Shown: positions 33,441 to 44,763 of the stretch, piece by piece
How the letters are laid out: every line of letters starts with the position of its first letter
Position numbering within the stretch: the stretch's first letter is position 1
Assembly: GCF_000699445.3 (NCBI RefSeq)
Contig: NC_067196.1
Span: forward strand, 33,810,616 to 33,874,615
Source: Schistosoma haematobium
Taxonomy: Eukaryota; Platyhelminthes; Trematoda; Strigeidida; Schistosomatidae
Direction: 5' to 3'
Length of the DNA: 64,000 nucleotides
Translations under genes and position numbers: made by a program
Notes under the pieces: model-generated
Databases searched by the model: none
Told to the model about the DNA's origin: nothing
What the model saw: only the letters and a program-made list of their open reading frames with translations

Positions 33441-33985
33441 TAAATTCGAAGTGTTACCTTGAAACTGGTCCGCATTAATGGCTAGTTTAATGATAGCGAG
33501 TGATGTAATTAGGCGTGTTAACTATTTCAACAATTTTGGTAGTGAGATGAATATGAATGCATGCTATCAACTTTCCCCACTTTTTGACTGTGTGAGGGCA
33601 TATGTGACATACATCTGTGTTGTATGACAGTTGTAACGTATATTTGAATGTCGAGATCATATGCAGATTACAAGTATTTGATCCTATGTACACTATTCAT
33701 TGTTTATGTATGGTAGAACCACTGATTTAGTAACATTAATGTTAGGGAGAGTGGTAGTTTGGATTCGTAGATAAGTTGATGCATGTTGAAGCTTCATCGA
33801 CTAGTGTTTTGATATGTTATTCTGCGTGCATCCACGTTGTGATTGGTAGCATATGATACCTATTAAAAGGTTAGAGGAATATGGATAATGGTGTAACACA
33901 GTTTATAAGACCACTGACTTTGTCCATTAATTCGTATAACTAAGGTCTTGTATTTAGTGATAAGTGATTAAGGGTCATAGGTAAC
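33441..33985. other. Intergenic stretch, nothing recognised
   Basis: About 550 bp of AT-rich sequence between the CR1-like element and a SINE. No supported gene. Confidence 0.5.
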
Positions 33986-34526
33986 ATTTATTTATTTGAA
34001 CACTTAAGCATTGGTACAAAGGGGTACCAAATACATATGCGCCATACAATAGAAATGAGGCCAGTAGTAGTTATTATTGACTTGTGTGAGGGCTGTGATA
34101 TTGCCCGATTACCGAAACCGAAGGTTTTCTTAGGTGGTCACACCCCGAGCCTTTGAACAAAAGGTCTAATCCACAAGACATTGGAGCAACGCTAGGAGTG
34201 CAGTCCCATGGTGGTCGGTGACCAACAATAGGTTCATACGTCACTTGTTGCCTTAGGACACTGGAGCCCATGTGCACCATTTGTTCGGAACTAGGGTTTT
34301 CCAATTCCCCTAGATGGACTTTCGATATCTATCAACCCGGTTAAAGCGCCAGACATCCGCTTTTTGTCCTCTTAATTTCGTAAACAACAATAGTGCCACG
34401 AGAAGGCAGTGAGTATGACTTCCGTGATAGTGGCTGTATACGCGTGACCATGCAAGAGCATTTCGAGAGGGAGAGCTGACTCTCCCCTCCACGGCTGTAC
34501 CAGTACACTTGGGGGTCGTAAGTAGC
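33986..34526 (-). repeat. SINE copy, minus strand
   Basis: Same family as 8948-9414. On the minus strand it has a head remnant (TGCTACTTACGACCCCC), then GGGGAGAGTCAGCTCTCCC, AAAAAGCGGATGTCTGGCGC, TGGTGCACATGGGCTCCAG, TGTCTTGTGGATTAGACC, and a tail GGCGCATATGTATTTGGTAC leading to TGTTCAAATAAATAAATG. It carries about 40 bp (AGATATCGAAAGTCC region) not present in the 8948 copy. It ends roughly 550 bp upstream of the ING3 start. Confidence 0.85.
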
Positions 34527-35081
34527 AACAAGTCACTTACGTTCAATCCATATACTTTACTGAAACTTTGCATTTTGCCATTGTGCACTTCGTTAATCTA
34601 TTTGGACCTAAGTTATATTCAACTAATGAAAAGCATTATGTTGCTGCCTGACCAACATAAACCCCTGGGCACAATGAAGTATGATAGTAGCTGTTCCGCT
34701 CAAATAAAACATTTTCGGCCGCACCTAGCATGGATTAACAAAAGACAACGAAGATCTATCACATCCTTTGTTCTCCAAAACGTGGTTCATTTGGATGTTC
34801 TGCTTCAAATTCATCCTTTGTCGTGTTTTACTTATGTATCATAAACCAGCGTGACTGAGTGATACCACTGTGTTCACGAACAGTTCAGTGATTATTCCAC
34901 CAATTAGTTATATGACTAAATACTTAATAACAGTAGTTTGATGATTTTACTGTGCCTTATTTAGTTGTTTTTCTTTTCCATTGTTTTAGAACAAGCTTCA
35001 ATACTCTTGTTTTATACTGATGTGTAAATCAACCAAACTGATCCTCTAAAACTACTTATTTGGTTTAAACCTACAACAAAA
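34527..35081. other. Presumed 5' flank of the ING3 gene
   Basis: No coding sequence recognised. By position it should contain the ING3 promoter and 5' UTR, but no core-promoter motif can be fixed by eye. Confidence 0.4.
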
Positions 35082-38000
35082 ATGTTGTACTTTGAGGATT
35101 TCATGGAAGGTAAATCTAAATTTGTTAAGTGGCATCTACAGCAATTGAAAATATGCCATCTGAGCTAAATGAAAGCCTTACAAATGTTAGACAGCTAGAC
35201 CTACAAGCTCAAAGTAACTTTACAAAAGACATAATATTCAATTTTCAAGATATTTTAGATTCGCTATCAGAAACCATACAGACGTTTTTCGAAAACTGCA
35301 GGTTTGGTAGACTCTTAGAATATGAGAAAAGTACTCAGATTCTTAATATTACTCGGGTAACGTGTGGCATGTTATCACGAATCTCAACAGGAATATGAGC
35401 GAGCACTTGTTCATTGCAAGGACAAACGAGAAATAGTGGAAAATATGTATAACACAGTATGATAATTCGTTATAACTCTTATCTCAAAGTACCGTAAATT
35501 AGTGAGAAAATTGGATATTGAGTTGGAAAAGTTCCGAATTGAATTAGAGGCTGATAATTCAGGAATAACAGAACAAATAGAAAAAAGTAGGTTATTTTAT
35601 TAAGAACATTGCACTTAAGGAGTTCAGAATGCACTGGGGAAAGCAATAACAACAAATTCGAAGGCTGAACGTTGGTTATTTCTTAATTAACATACGCTTT
35701 TAGGTAGAAGACAAAGAATGCGATTTCAGCAATCTAGTCATTGCAAAAATAACTTCTCAGTGAGAAGACGATTGGTTGGGCCGGCTTTCAGAGCAGCACT
35801 TAAATCTGCTTGCATGAGACCCATGCAATCGGGGGGAGTGCCGTCTCTGGAAGATACTAAGTTCTCACTAAATGGTGACCAAACGTCTTTTAATAACTCT
35901 AGTTTAATCTCAACTTCTGGATGTTATGTTCAAGACACAGGATCCTACAGAAAGAACCCTGTTCATGCGGATGGCCTAAGTCCTCTTAGATCAATTGACG
36001 AAAGTAAGTTTACATTTTTCAATATACCCGCACTTCACTCAGCAATAAAACAAGTTGATGTTGTGTCGTATAAAGCAGCGTTCAGCGTCTTTTCTTGTGC
36101 GCATTTATTTGAATTATATACTCACTGTTACTTTAGATAGAATGGATATCCAGCAACATGAAAACTCAATATTTACTGGCCACATATGTTTGTGAGATTT
36201 ATACATAATTTTTCTTGGTTTGGATAGTATATTTATCGCTTTTCATCAAAGTTCTCATCCGTCAAATAATACCACAGAGCACCGGGTTATATTTATACTG
36301 TTGCCTGTGTTTGCAGCTGAAATAATTCGGCTAAGCTGTACGTGGTATTATTAGTTGTATAAAACTTAGTATATAATGAATGTATGTTAGCCTCATGATG
36401 ACACCATCTAGAAACTTGTTTAAGGACGTGTTTTCGGAGAGTCAGTAAATCATCATTGCACCAGTCTTTGATGTTCTTTGTGCCGTGTGAATCCAAGTGG
36501 TTCCCGTCTCAAAGTCTAAGCAGTAGAATTCCACCCGTTCCTGGTTGTCAGGTAAGAGCAGTAAAATTGTAAAACCAACAGAGTCGATAAATACATAAGG
36601 GCGATGTTACGTCAGACCTCTGGAGTTAATTCATCTGCTCTTCCTCGTTTCAGATTACTTTAGCTTTTGGAAATTCGATCAATGTCGAGTGGGGGGCGCA
36701 AGCACATGATGGCTGTCAGTGTATGGGTTCTAGGTAGTTTAAGATTGATCAGTTCATAATATGAATGAAACTCAATCTCCATAAGCCTATGCTGACTGGT
36801 TATAAGGCGGATATTTATGAAATTATGTTTGTAGGGACTCATTTTACAAATATCTTCACAAAAGAGAACAAATATTTGTTAATAACCATGAATCAAACAC
36901 GAATCCTAAAATGCTAAAAGTACATATATTTTTCAAAGTTTTCTGTCATACGTTGATATATCGAAAACTAATATTTAAGTGGAAAATCCTTGTCACATCC
37001 CACTTCACTTTCTTGAAAATATTTTTGTTTGTAGACTCAATATGTTTGGACCATCAGTCCAGTGACAGTTCCTACGACAGAACCTTTGAAACGTAAGTTC
37101 AGATTTCCTTTGAATAATTTAAAATGCATGAATTGCACGGGAAAACCCCCTTGTCATGTGTTGTTCATTTTTAGTATGGAAATCCTAGCTTTATGATGCC
37201 TGATTACGATCATATACACCTTTCACTGTTTTCAGTTAGTGTTATTAGTGATCAGAATACGATTGCATAACCTATCACCAACGATTTCAGCACGATATTA
37301 ACTTTCGCCTAGTGACAACGTCCTAGTGAAACAGTAAAATGTGTACAGTTGTGACCATCATCAAGAACCTACAGTTCCCATAAATTTATTGAAAATAACC
37401 GGGATATCTTTTGACAATGACTTTTCACATGGTTTAATGAGAATTAGCCTCTTGAATTAGGACTCAGCAATTACCGGTAGTTATGCATACTAGCTCCCAT
37501 GTTTGTTATCCCTTTAAACTAAATAAACTTCCTAAGGATCAAAGTTTCTATTTCTAAATACTACGTTTCCAGGCTTTACTTGTTTTTCTTTTAAGTCATG
37601 CTATAATTCGGCGAGTATTAACATCATTTGAAAAAGTAAGGTACTATTGTAGTGAAGGAGAACACAGTTGAAGACAATCGAATTATATTTAGCACAACAT
37701 TACAGAGTTACTTGGTAAAATAGAAAAACGATACAGTCAGTCTGTCAGTCAGCTACAACGTAGGACCAGGCACATATGTGCATCGGTCCAGGTTGCCATA
37801 CCGCATCAGCACAACAAGATGAACACCGGATTCATAGCAGTGGTTCGGTCAAAGGTGGTAATATATAAGAGAAAGATTGCATATAGAGATATAGTACAAG
37901 AAGAAAAATTGGTTCGTAGAAAGAAAGGTATGAAGCGATTTTAATCTCTTAGTTTAAGAGAAGACAGAGAGTGTATACACCGACGCCATTGTGACCGATT

Positions 38001-40527
38001 CTGAGCCATGTCACCAAGAGTCTCCAACCATTGGTTACGACAGTCACGCGGACCCCAACCAAGTAGTCTGCATCTACCAACATGGCTCAGACTAGAAGTT
38101 AGTGACTTCAAGCACTGACGCCACGGTTTGGTTTAGCCGCCCCTAACTTTCTTTCAACCATTTCCAACACCGGATAGCATTGCACGTCGTGGTAATCGGT
38201 ATTCAGGCATAAGTAACACGTGGCCAAACCATCTCAGTCGATGAAGATTCATAACCTCATCAACTGATTTACCATCATTCCCTAATACCCTGCGTCTAAC
38301 CTCACTATTACTTACCCGGTGATCCCAGCAGATGCCAGCAATATTTCTAAGGCATCTGTGGTCAAATACTAGTAGCTTATGGGTGTCTTCTACTCTTAAA
38401 GGCCATGTTTCGCAGCCGTAAATTAAAACAGAACGGACTGCCGCGCACTATACTCGTCCTTTTATTGATAGACGGATATCTCGCCTTCGCCGTAGGTGAC
38501 GTAAGTTGGCAAAAGCTAAACGAGCTTTTCGAATCCGTGCAGAAATTTCGTCAGACACCAAACCATTAGGGCTGATCAGACTTCCAAGATAAGTGAAGTT
38601 GTCAACGCGTCCGACTACTTCACTCCCTATCCATAGTTCAGGTGTTAACGCAGACCAGTCCTAAAGCAACAACTTGCATTTAGAGGGAGAGAAGCGCATT
38701 CCAAACATTCTGGCATTGTTGCTTAGTGCTACCAGAAGACTCTGCATTTTGTCAGCGTCTTCACCAAACAGGACTATGTCATCTGCATATTCTAAGTCGA
38801 TAAGTGGACCTCCTGGAAGGAGATCAACACCCGAGAACTCAGTCGACGAGAATGTTATTTCTATCAATAGGTCTATGATGAAGTTAAACAAAAATGGAGA
38901 AAGTGGACAGCCTTGACGGACACCACTTGAGGTTGCGAAAGTAGATGACAGTTCGCCATAAGCCCTGACTCGACTAGTAGTGTTCGAGTAAAGAGCCCTC
39001 ACGAGGTTTATGTGCTTCTGTGGTACGCCTTTCAATGACATACACTGCCACAGAGTCTCGCGGTCTACAGAGTCAAATGCTGCTTTTAAGTCGAGAAAGA
39101 CCACCATTGTGACGCTGATAAGTATGCCTGTGTTCTAGAATCTGACGAATGGTGAATATGTGGTCGATGCAGCCACGACCAGGTCTGAAGCCAGCTTGGT
39201 TCTCTCGTGTTTGCAGTTCACGAGTCTTAGTTAGGCGTCTGATAATTATCGGGGCTAGTATTTTAGATACTGTAATACCTAATTTGCAGAATGTTCAATA
39301 ATTGTTTCGGAGTTCATTGTTCTTGCATTTCTATTCCTTTCTTGATCTTCCCAATCTTCTGCTGCCAGACATTACATTCCTGACTCGCGTTACATACTAC
39401 TTATGTCAATATAGGTAGCACGCGCTACACCATGTACAAAATACCACGTTCAGAAACCCAGTGACACAACTGGATCTAAATGGCATGTATTAGGACTTTG
39501 GAGTATTCACAATTAAGTGATCTTCTTTAGGTCGGTTTGTGGTATAGACGTTTATCGTCAGTGATTAGAACCCATAAACGATAACTCAGAACTATTCACG
39601 AGTAATTGTTAGTAACTGTAACAAAAATACACATTTTCGCTGCGCTTAGTATATTAGATGGATTTACACTGGGAAAGGAACCAGGTGTTTTTGTGAGTAT
39701 TCTGAGTTTTTTAATCAGATACGATGTTACGGAAAACCCATATAATGTCATAAAATGCTTGCATGGTAATCTTTTGTTTTGGGTTTTACAGGATTAACCC
39801 ACAAACTGGAGGAGTTACAAAGTTCGAAGAGGATACTGCAAGCGTTCACAATGCAGGTGCTGGATTTTCCACAATTTTGAAAAACAATTCGAGCTTGCTA
39901 CCAGATATGTCGCTGGATGCTAAGACTCATACTGGAATGCACGATCGTATTATTAAAAGTACTAACTCTTCCAGTGGTCATTTATTTTACGACACAGCAG
40001 AACCTAACTTTACAGATCGTGACAAGCTCAATTTAACACCAAAGGCAGGTTCAATTGAGAATCAAGTGACAGACAATATCAGTTCACCCGGATGGCCCGG
40101 TTTAACACAAAGTTTTTCTAGTGTTCGGGAGAAACGCCGATACCCGCGAAGATTTGATAGAATAGGGCTAGCATGTGACCTTGCAGTTGATGAGTTCGGA
40201 AAGCTTGATGATTCACCTAATTCTAGTGTCAATGCAACGCTGGGGCATGGATTTGACGATCAAACGTATGAATTTAGTGGAAATCCGAAACCAGAAGATA
40301 CTACCGACCCACCAGATGATGATGAAGATTACAAGCGTTACTGTATATGCCGAGATGTGAGTTATGGTGACATGATAGCATGCGACGCCCCAGACTGCCC
40401 CTTCGAATGGTTTCACTACGCTTGCGTGAACCTAACCGTTGCACCAAAAGGTCGGTGGTTTTGTCCTACTTGCGCTAAATCCTTACATAATAAGAAAAGC
40501 ATCAAAAAAAGTTCATCTAGGAAATAA
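35082..40527 (+). CDS. ING3: ING3-like inhibitor-of-growth protein with C-terminal PHD finger (spliced)
   Basis: ING3 is a subunit of the NuA4/Tip60 histone acetyltransferase complex, and its PHD finger binds H3K4me3. Proposed exons are 35082-35109, 35142-35356, 35391-35456, 35490-35586, 35704-36003, 37035-37092, 39650-39684 and 39857-40527. The N-terminus MLYFEDFMEAIENMPSEL and the block RKLDIELEKFRIELEADNSG match the ING domain of ING3 (which begins MLYLEDYLE). GFTLGKEP fits the family's LGKEF motif. The last exon ends in a PHD finger of C4HC3 type: YCICRDVSYGDMIACD, WFHYACVNLT, GRWFCPTC. Introns 1-3 are 32, 34 and 33 bp. The last acceptor is uncertain (39857 in phase; 39792 is an alternative that needs another donor). 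A polyadenylation signal AATAAA lies at 40564-40569. The big intron 37093-39649 holds a minus-strand R2 copy. Confidence 0.88.
37735..39277 (-). mobile_element. R2 RTE-like LINE inside an ING3 intron
   Basis: This 5'-truncated copy is antisense to ING3. Read on the minus strand, RT starts within the [21 protein letters not shown] region (about 39250-39170). It continues with [15 protein letters not shown] (39107-39060), [19 protein letters not shown] at 38778-38789, [60 protein letters not shown] and GWKKVRGG. The frame is broken by stops near 38660, 38447 and 38136. The 3' UTR ends in a CAGT/ACTG repeat at 37737-37752. It is the best R2 reference in the window and defines the pre-insertion site for the SINE at 8948. 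Confidence 0.85.
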
Positions 40528-40569
40528 TGATTGCTCCAGATGTTCAGGGAACGCGAAAGAACCAATAAA

Positions 40570-41597
40570 GTGCTTGAGAGCAATTCTGATATATTCATGG
40601 TTTTTAAACTGGTGTATAAGCACATGAAATATAATGTAATACGCTGCGATATTTATAGACAAAATTTAGGGTAAACAAAAAAAAGAACAATATTATTTGT
40701 ATGTACATGGTCACAGTGCCTGATACATCCAAGATGCATAGAAATTCGTTTGTAAACAATGAAATTTACGAAGTCACTCTATACATTGTTCAAGTAGCTT
40801 GTTGGAAGCGTAAGAAATTTTTATTTTAAGATGATTGCGTCGTTGGCGAATACATGTTTGAAGTCCCAACTACAGAAAAAATAAATGAATAATTGAAACA
40901 AAGGATACTCAGTCATTATTCAACATTACCTCATTACTGTTTCTTTAACCTTCGTTCGATATATAAGGTGTAGAAAACAGCTACATTATGTTTTTTTTTG
41001 TAATATCTCAGTAAACAATAAGATGAAAGTACAAAGGCCCGTGACCTCGCTTAGTTTTCTATGTAACTAGGTATCTACATTCTTTTCTGGATATTTTCTT
41101 GGTTATATTTACATCAGCTTATATGCAGTTGGTTGTATCCCAGTTTTCGAAGTCAGAAGCTGTTTAACTGTTTGTAGGGGAAAATACAGTCAATTTACCG
41201 TCTATTGATTAAAACCATACAAAACAATTCTTTTAAATATCACGAGTACCAGGTTTCAATGTAAACTGTTTCATATCTGAACATTGGTTGGCATTAAAAC
41301 ACAGACATGACCAGCAAACACTTTAGCACTCAAAATTTAGTCGCATATCCGAGTCCTGCTATATCTACTTCAGTTTGAATACGCAAAGTTTGGTTCAAAG
41401 CCGTGTATATGGGTTTATACTGGGTTATTAAGTCAATCACTTTATCTTGTGAGAGTTTTCAATTAGAATTGATGGGATTAAGTGAAGTTACATATATGAA
41501 GGAAGTTTTTAACCTGAAATTACGTTATTTCTTTCTTAGAGTCCCATCATCTGACTCCGTTTCTGACGAACAAACCCGATCGTTGTTGCATCCTTAA
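40570..41597. other. Intergenic stretch after ING3, nothing recognised
   Basis: AT-rich, with no supported gene. It starts after the ING3 polyadenylation signal and ends at the 5' end of an RTE-like copy. Confidence 0.5.
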
Positions 41598-42760
41598 CGT
41601 GGTGGTCGGGCTTGCCTACCGTGATGAAGCAACCGAGCTATACTGGCTGGAACAACCGTTCCTCAAGGTCCTACCATGTCAGACAGGTCGGTTGAAGAGC
41701 GGTAAGACTAAAGGCAACAAACCCAGGGTCCGAAGGCGAAGTCGTACTGCCGACTGTACAGAGATGTGACAGCAGTAAGGTGTTTCCTTTAGACAACCAG
41801 CATGACAGCGATGCTGCCTTCCCACAAGGAGGGGTGGGGTGAGAAAAGGTCGACCCTAGAAATGCACACCTCGCCTTATCCCACGGATATCCGTCTCCGG
41901 CGGTAAGGTCTCAACAAGTACAGAGCTAACGCAAAAATTGCCCATAAAAATGTCGTGTGTGACCGACCTCAAGCAGTTGTCTCTTGGGCACTGCGGTCAC
42001 GCTCTCAGGTCACTAAGATCACCTCTAATCCAATTTCCTTCTCAGGTACCTCCAGAAGAACCCTTCCACGGTGTGGGCAACCGGGAAGTGATAACCGCCC
42101 TCATACCTCTAACAGTACTCAAGACCACTGTATCTATAATCAACCTCCCTCTTCAATTCCTATTATTCCTCTTACATCGACTTCAAACTCTAAACTTCTT
42201 TTTTCGGCTCCCCCCTCAAGTGTCACCATAGCCAACGATTCTAGTGCTCAAAACACTGTCCCAGGTCTACTGAAACCTCGCTCTACACTACACATTGGAG
42301 CCTTCAATGTACGCACCCTATATCAAATCGGTCAGCAGGCTTCCTTGGCTAAAACCCTAGAATCTCGTACCATTGATGTATGCTGTGTCTCCGAAACACG
42401 CATACAGGATTCCAGTGTGGTCATTCACTTGACCCCACCTCGGCAAAACGGAGAGCCAACGAGATACACCCTCCGTGTATCTGGTGACCCGATGGCCAGC
42501 TCTCGTGGACTGGCAGGAGTAGGCATAGCACTAAGCATGAGGGCGGAACAAGCACTGTTAGAGTGGATCCCCGTCAACAGTCGTCTATGTGCTGTTCGGC
42601 TAAACGGCTCCGTAAGAACTCGGAAGGATAGGGACACACGTCGTTGCCTTTTTGTCGTTTCTGCCTACGCTCCCATTGACTGCAGCTCAGATGAAATGGA
42701 ACCAGGTCAAATGTGTCGAAACGTTGGGATTAGTACTGGTAAACGACAAAACATGGTTTA
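41598..42760 (+). mobile_element. RTE-like element 5' UTR and endonuclease N-terminal part
   Basis: A GC-richer 5' leader of about 690 bp (41598-42285) precedes an open frame with HIGAFNVRTLYQIGQQASLA, TIDVCCVSETRIQD and GLAGVGIALSMRAE. It then gives WIPVNSRLCAVRL and CLFVVSAYAPID (42290-42680), which is the N-terminal half of an APE endonuclease of the R1/R3 type. It stops at 42700-42760 before the catalytic SDH, and no RT follows. The leader is shared with 50750-51260 on the other strand. Confidence 0.8.
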
Positions 42761-43029
42761 GGTATGAAGAATGACTTTAAACAAATTTTTAACTCCATAT
42801 AACCATTATTTGTGAAACGCAGCGAAAAGTAATAGATTGTGGACGATTGATGAAGTTATGGCACACGAGTGTTTAACGTATGTAAAAGATACTGATTAAT
42901 TATAGTTTTTGTTGTGACTTTCACTTCTTTCAACGTAAGACAAAAGGAGGAAGTCATCTATTAGGATGAAAAACGTTCACAGTCTTATTTCAACAAACCC
43001 GTAAGTTGCGCAGCTAGACTCAAATGATC

Positions 43030-43835
43030 AGACAGTGACAACGTGGAACTTCGTACTTACGTACGTACATCACTTCCAATTGCCACACCACATTAGCACA
43101 GAGGTGCAGTTATCGATTCAAATCCCATAGTGGAAAACGTGGAAAGAGTATAAGCAGTAGTCGGGAAGATTAGGGTTTGAAGATTTATCCAAAAAGTATA
43201 ATCCATTGAAATAAATTTGGAAAGAGAAAAGAAAAAGAGACAAGGAGAATTCAGAAGATTAGAATTTGGTAGATGCACCTGCGTCATTGCGAACGATTTT
43301 GAGCTATGTCATTCAAGGTTTCTAACCATCGGTTGCTATCATCTCTCGGATCCCAACCAGGTAGTCTACACCTACCGACATGGCTCAGTCCACTTGTCAG
43401 TGACGTCATGGATTTGTGCCATGTTTTGGTCTGGCCACCCCTAGCTTTCTTCCAATCTACTCCTATACCGTTGAACATCGCACGTAGAGGCAGCCGGTGG
43501 TCGGGCATACGTATCACGTGTCCCAGCCATCTCAGCTGATGAAGTTTCACTACTTCATCAATTGATTTGCCATCCTTACCTAGTACGAGCAATGTTTCGA
43601 AGACATCGATGATCGAATACTAGTAACCTACGAAAATCCTCTACTCTTACTGGCCATGTTTCACTTCCATAAAGTAGGACGGAACGAACTGCTGCGCAGT
43701 AAACACGTCCTTTGGTTGGTAGACGGATATCTCGCCTACGCCATAAATGACTCAAGTTGGCTAAAGCTAGTTGAGCTTTCTGTATCCTTGCTGAGATTTC
43801 GCCACATACCAGACCACAAGGGCTGATGAGACTTC
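43030..43835 (-). mobile_element. R3 RTE-like 3' fragment
   Basis: Read on the minus strand from 43835: [17 protein letters not shown] block, then DHRCLRNIA-type block, [60 protein letters not shown] and WLETLNDIAQNRSQ (43284-43592). The 3' UTR runs to 43030 and is closely similar to 14905-15125. About 50 bp around 43585 are deleted relative to 15470-15530. The copy is cut at 43835, where the 512 bp repeat starts. Confidence 0.82.
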
Positions 43836-44347
43836 CTTCTTTTGATTGTCTAACGGATAATTTTCCATTACTTCAGCTTCCAATTTGAATAAGTTTACAA
43901 AGCAGTCGATGCCACTTGCTACTTGTATATGTTAATGTAGATGATTGCTTGGTGGGCGTTATGAATAGGTTTCGTAAATAGATTTGGTAGGGGATTTTGT
44001 GATTGGTTTAAAATAGCTATCTGTAGAAGGCGGGTAGGGTAGAAGTATTAACATCAAGGTTGCGGGACAAGATGACGAGTGACAATTCAAAAATAAAACG
44101 GGGTAAAAAGATGAAATTATTGTAGTTAATATTCATAAAAAATTCGACTATGAACTAAGTAGCAACATTTCATACACGTCATATTGTATTGGATTTTTGT
44201 GTAAATGAATCAGGGATCTTATCGGATGAAAATTTGAGGTAGTCCAGTGTTGTACTCAAATGTGTTCTCCATTATGAGTTCTAAGGTCTGTTATGCCATC
44301 CATTGATCAATCCATGTTATGTTAACTTGTAAGGTGAATCTACGCTA
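43836..44347. repeat. 512 bp unclassified repeat, copy 1
   Basis: Nearly identical in sequence and exactly equal in length to 59359-59870. It begins CTTCTTTTGATTGTCTAACG and ends GTGAATCTACGCTA. It has no open frame, no terminal inverted repeats visible and no obvious target duplication. Its left edge cuts the R3 fragment. Confidence 0.85.
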
Positions 44348-44763
44348 CGGCCAGGATAGATCTTAATATACTCTAAGCTGACTAACTGGTTCATTTTTTT
44401 CAAGGTCTTCGGCTACATAAACATACACCCTAATTCAGACACAATCTTGTAGGTAGGAATTCAAACATAATAAGGAGGAAGTACGTCTTATGCCCCATGG
44501 AGGGTAACAGGTGCAAGTAACGTTTTGTGTTGACAGCTTTGCATGTTGAACCAGAGCCATTAAGTGCTTTAGTTCATATTCTCAGAATTTACAGTGCACT
44601 TCCAGGCGGCCATGTTCGCTCCTGTATAATGAAAAGACAACTTAAGTTCTGCTAATACCTAGTTTACCGAATACATGGAGGTCGATTTTATTTATTCATG
44701 GCCACAAATATTATAAATAATTAAGTTAATTAGTTATGCAGATTTATCAAATATATTACTTAC

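Noticed and set aside
42425..42637. Minus-strand 70-codon frame
   Set aside because: Shadow of the RTE-like endonuclease on the plus strand.
43836..44347. Helitron
   Set aside because: A TC-like start and CTA end were considered, but there is no 3' hairpin before the end and no consistent A/T insertion site in the two copies.
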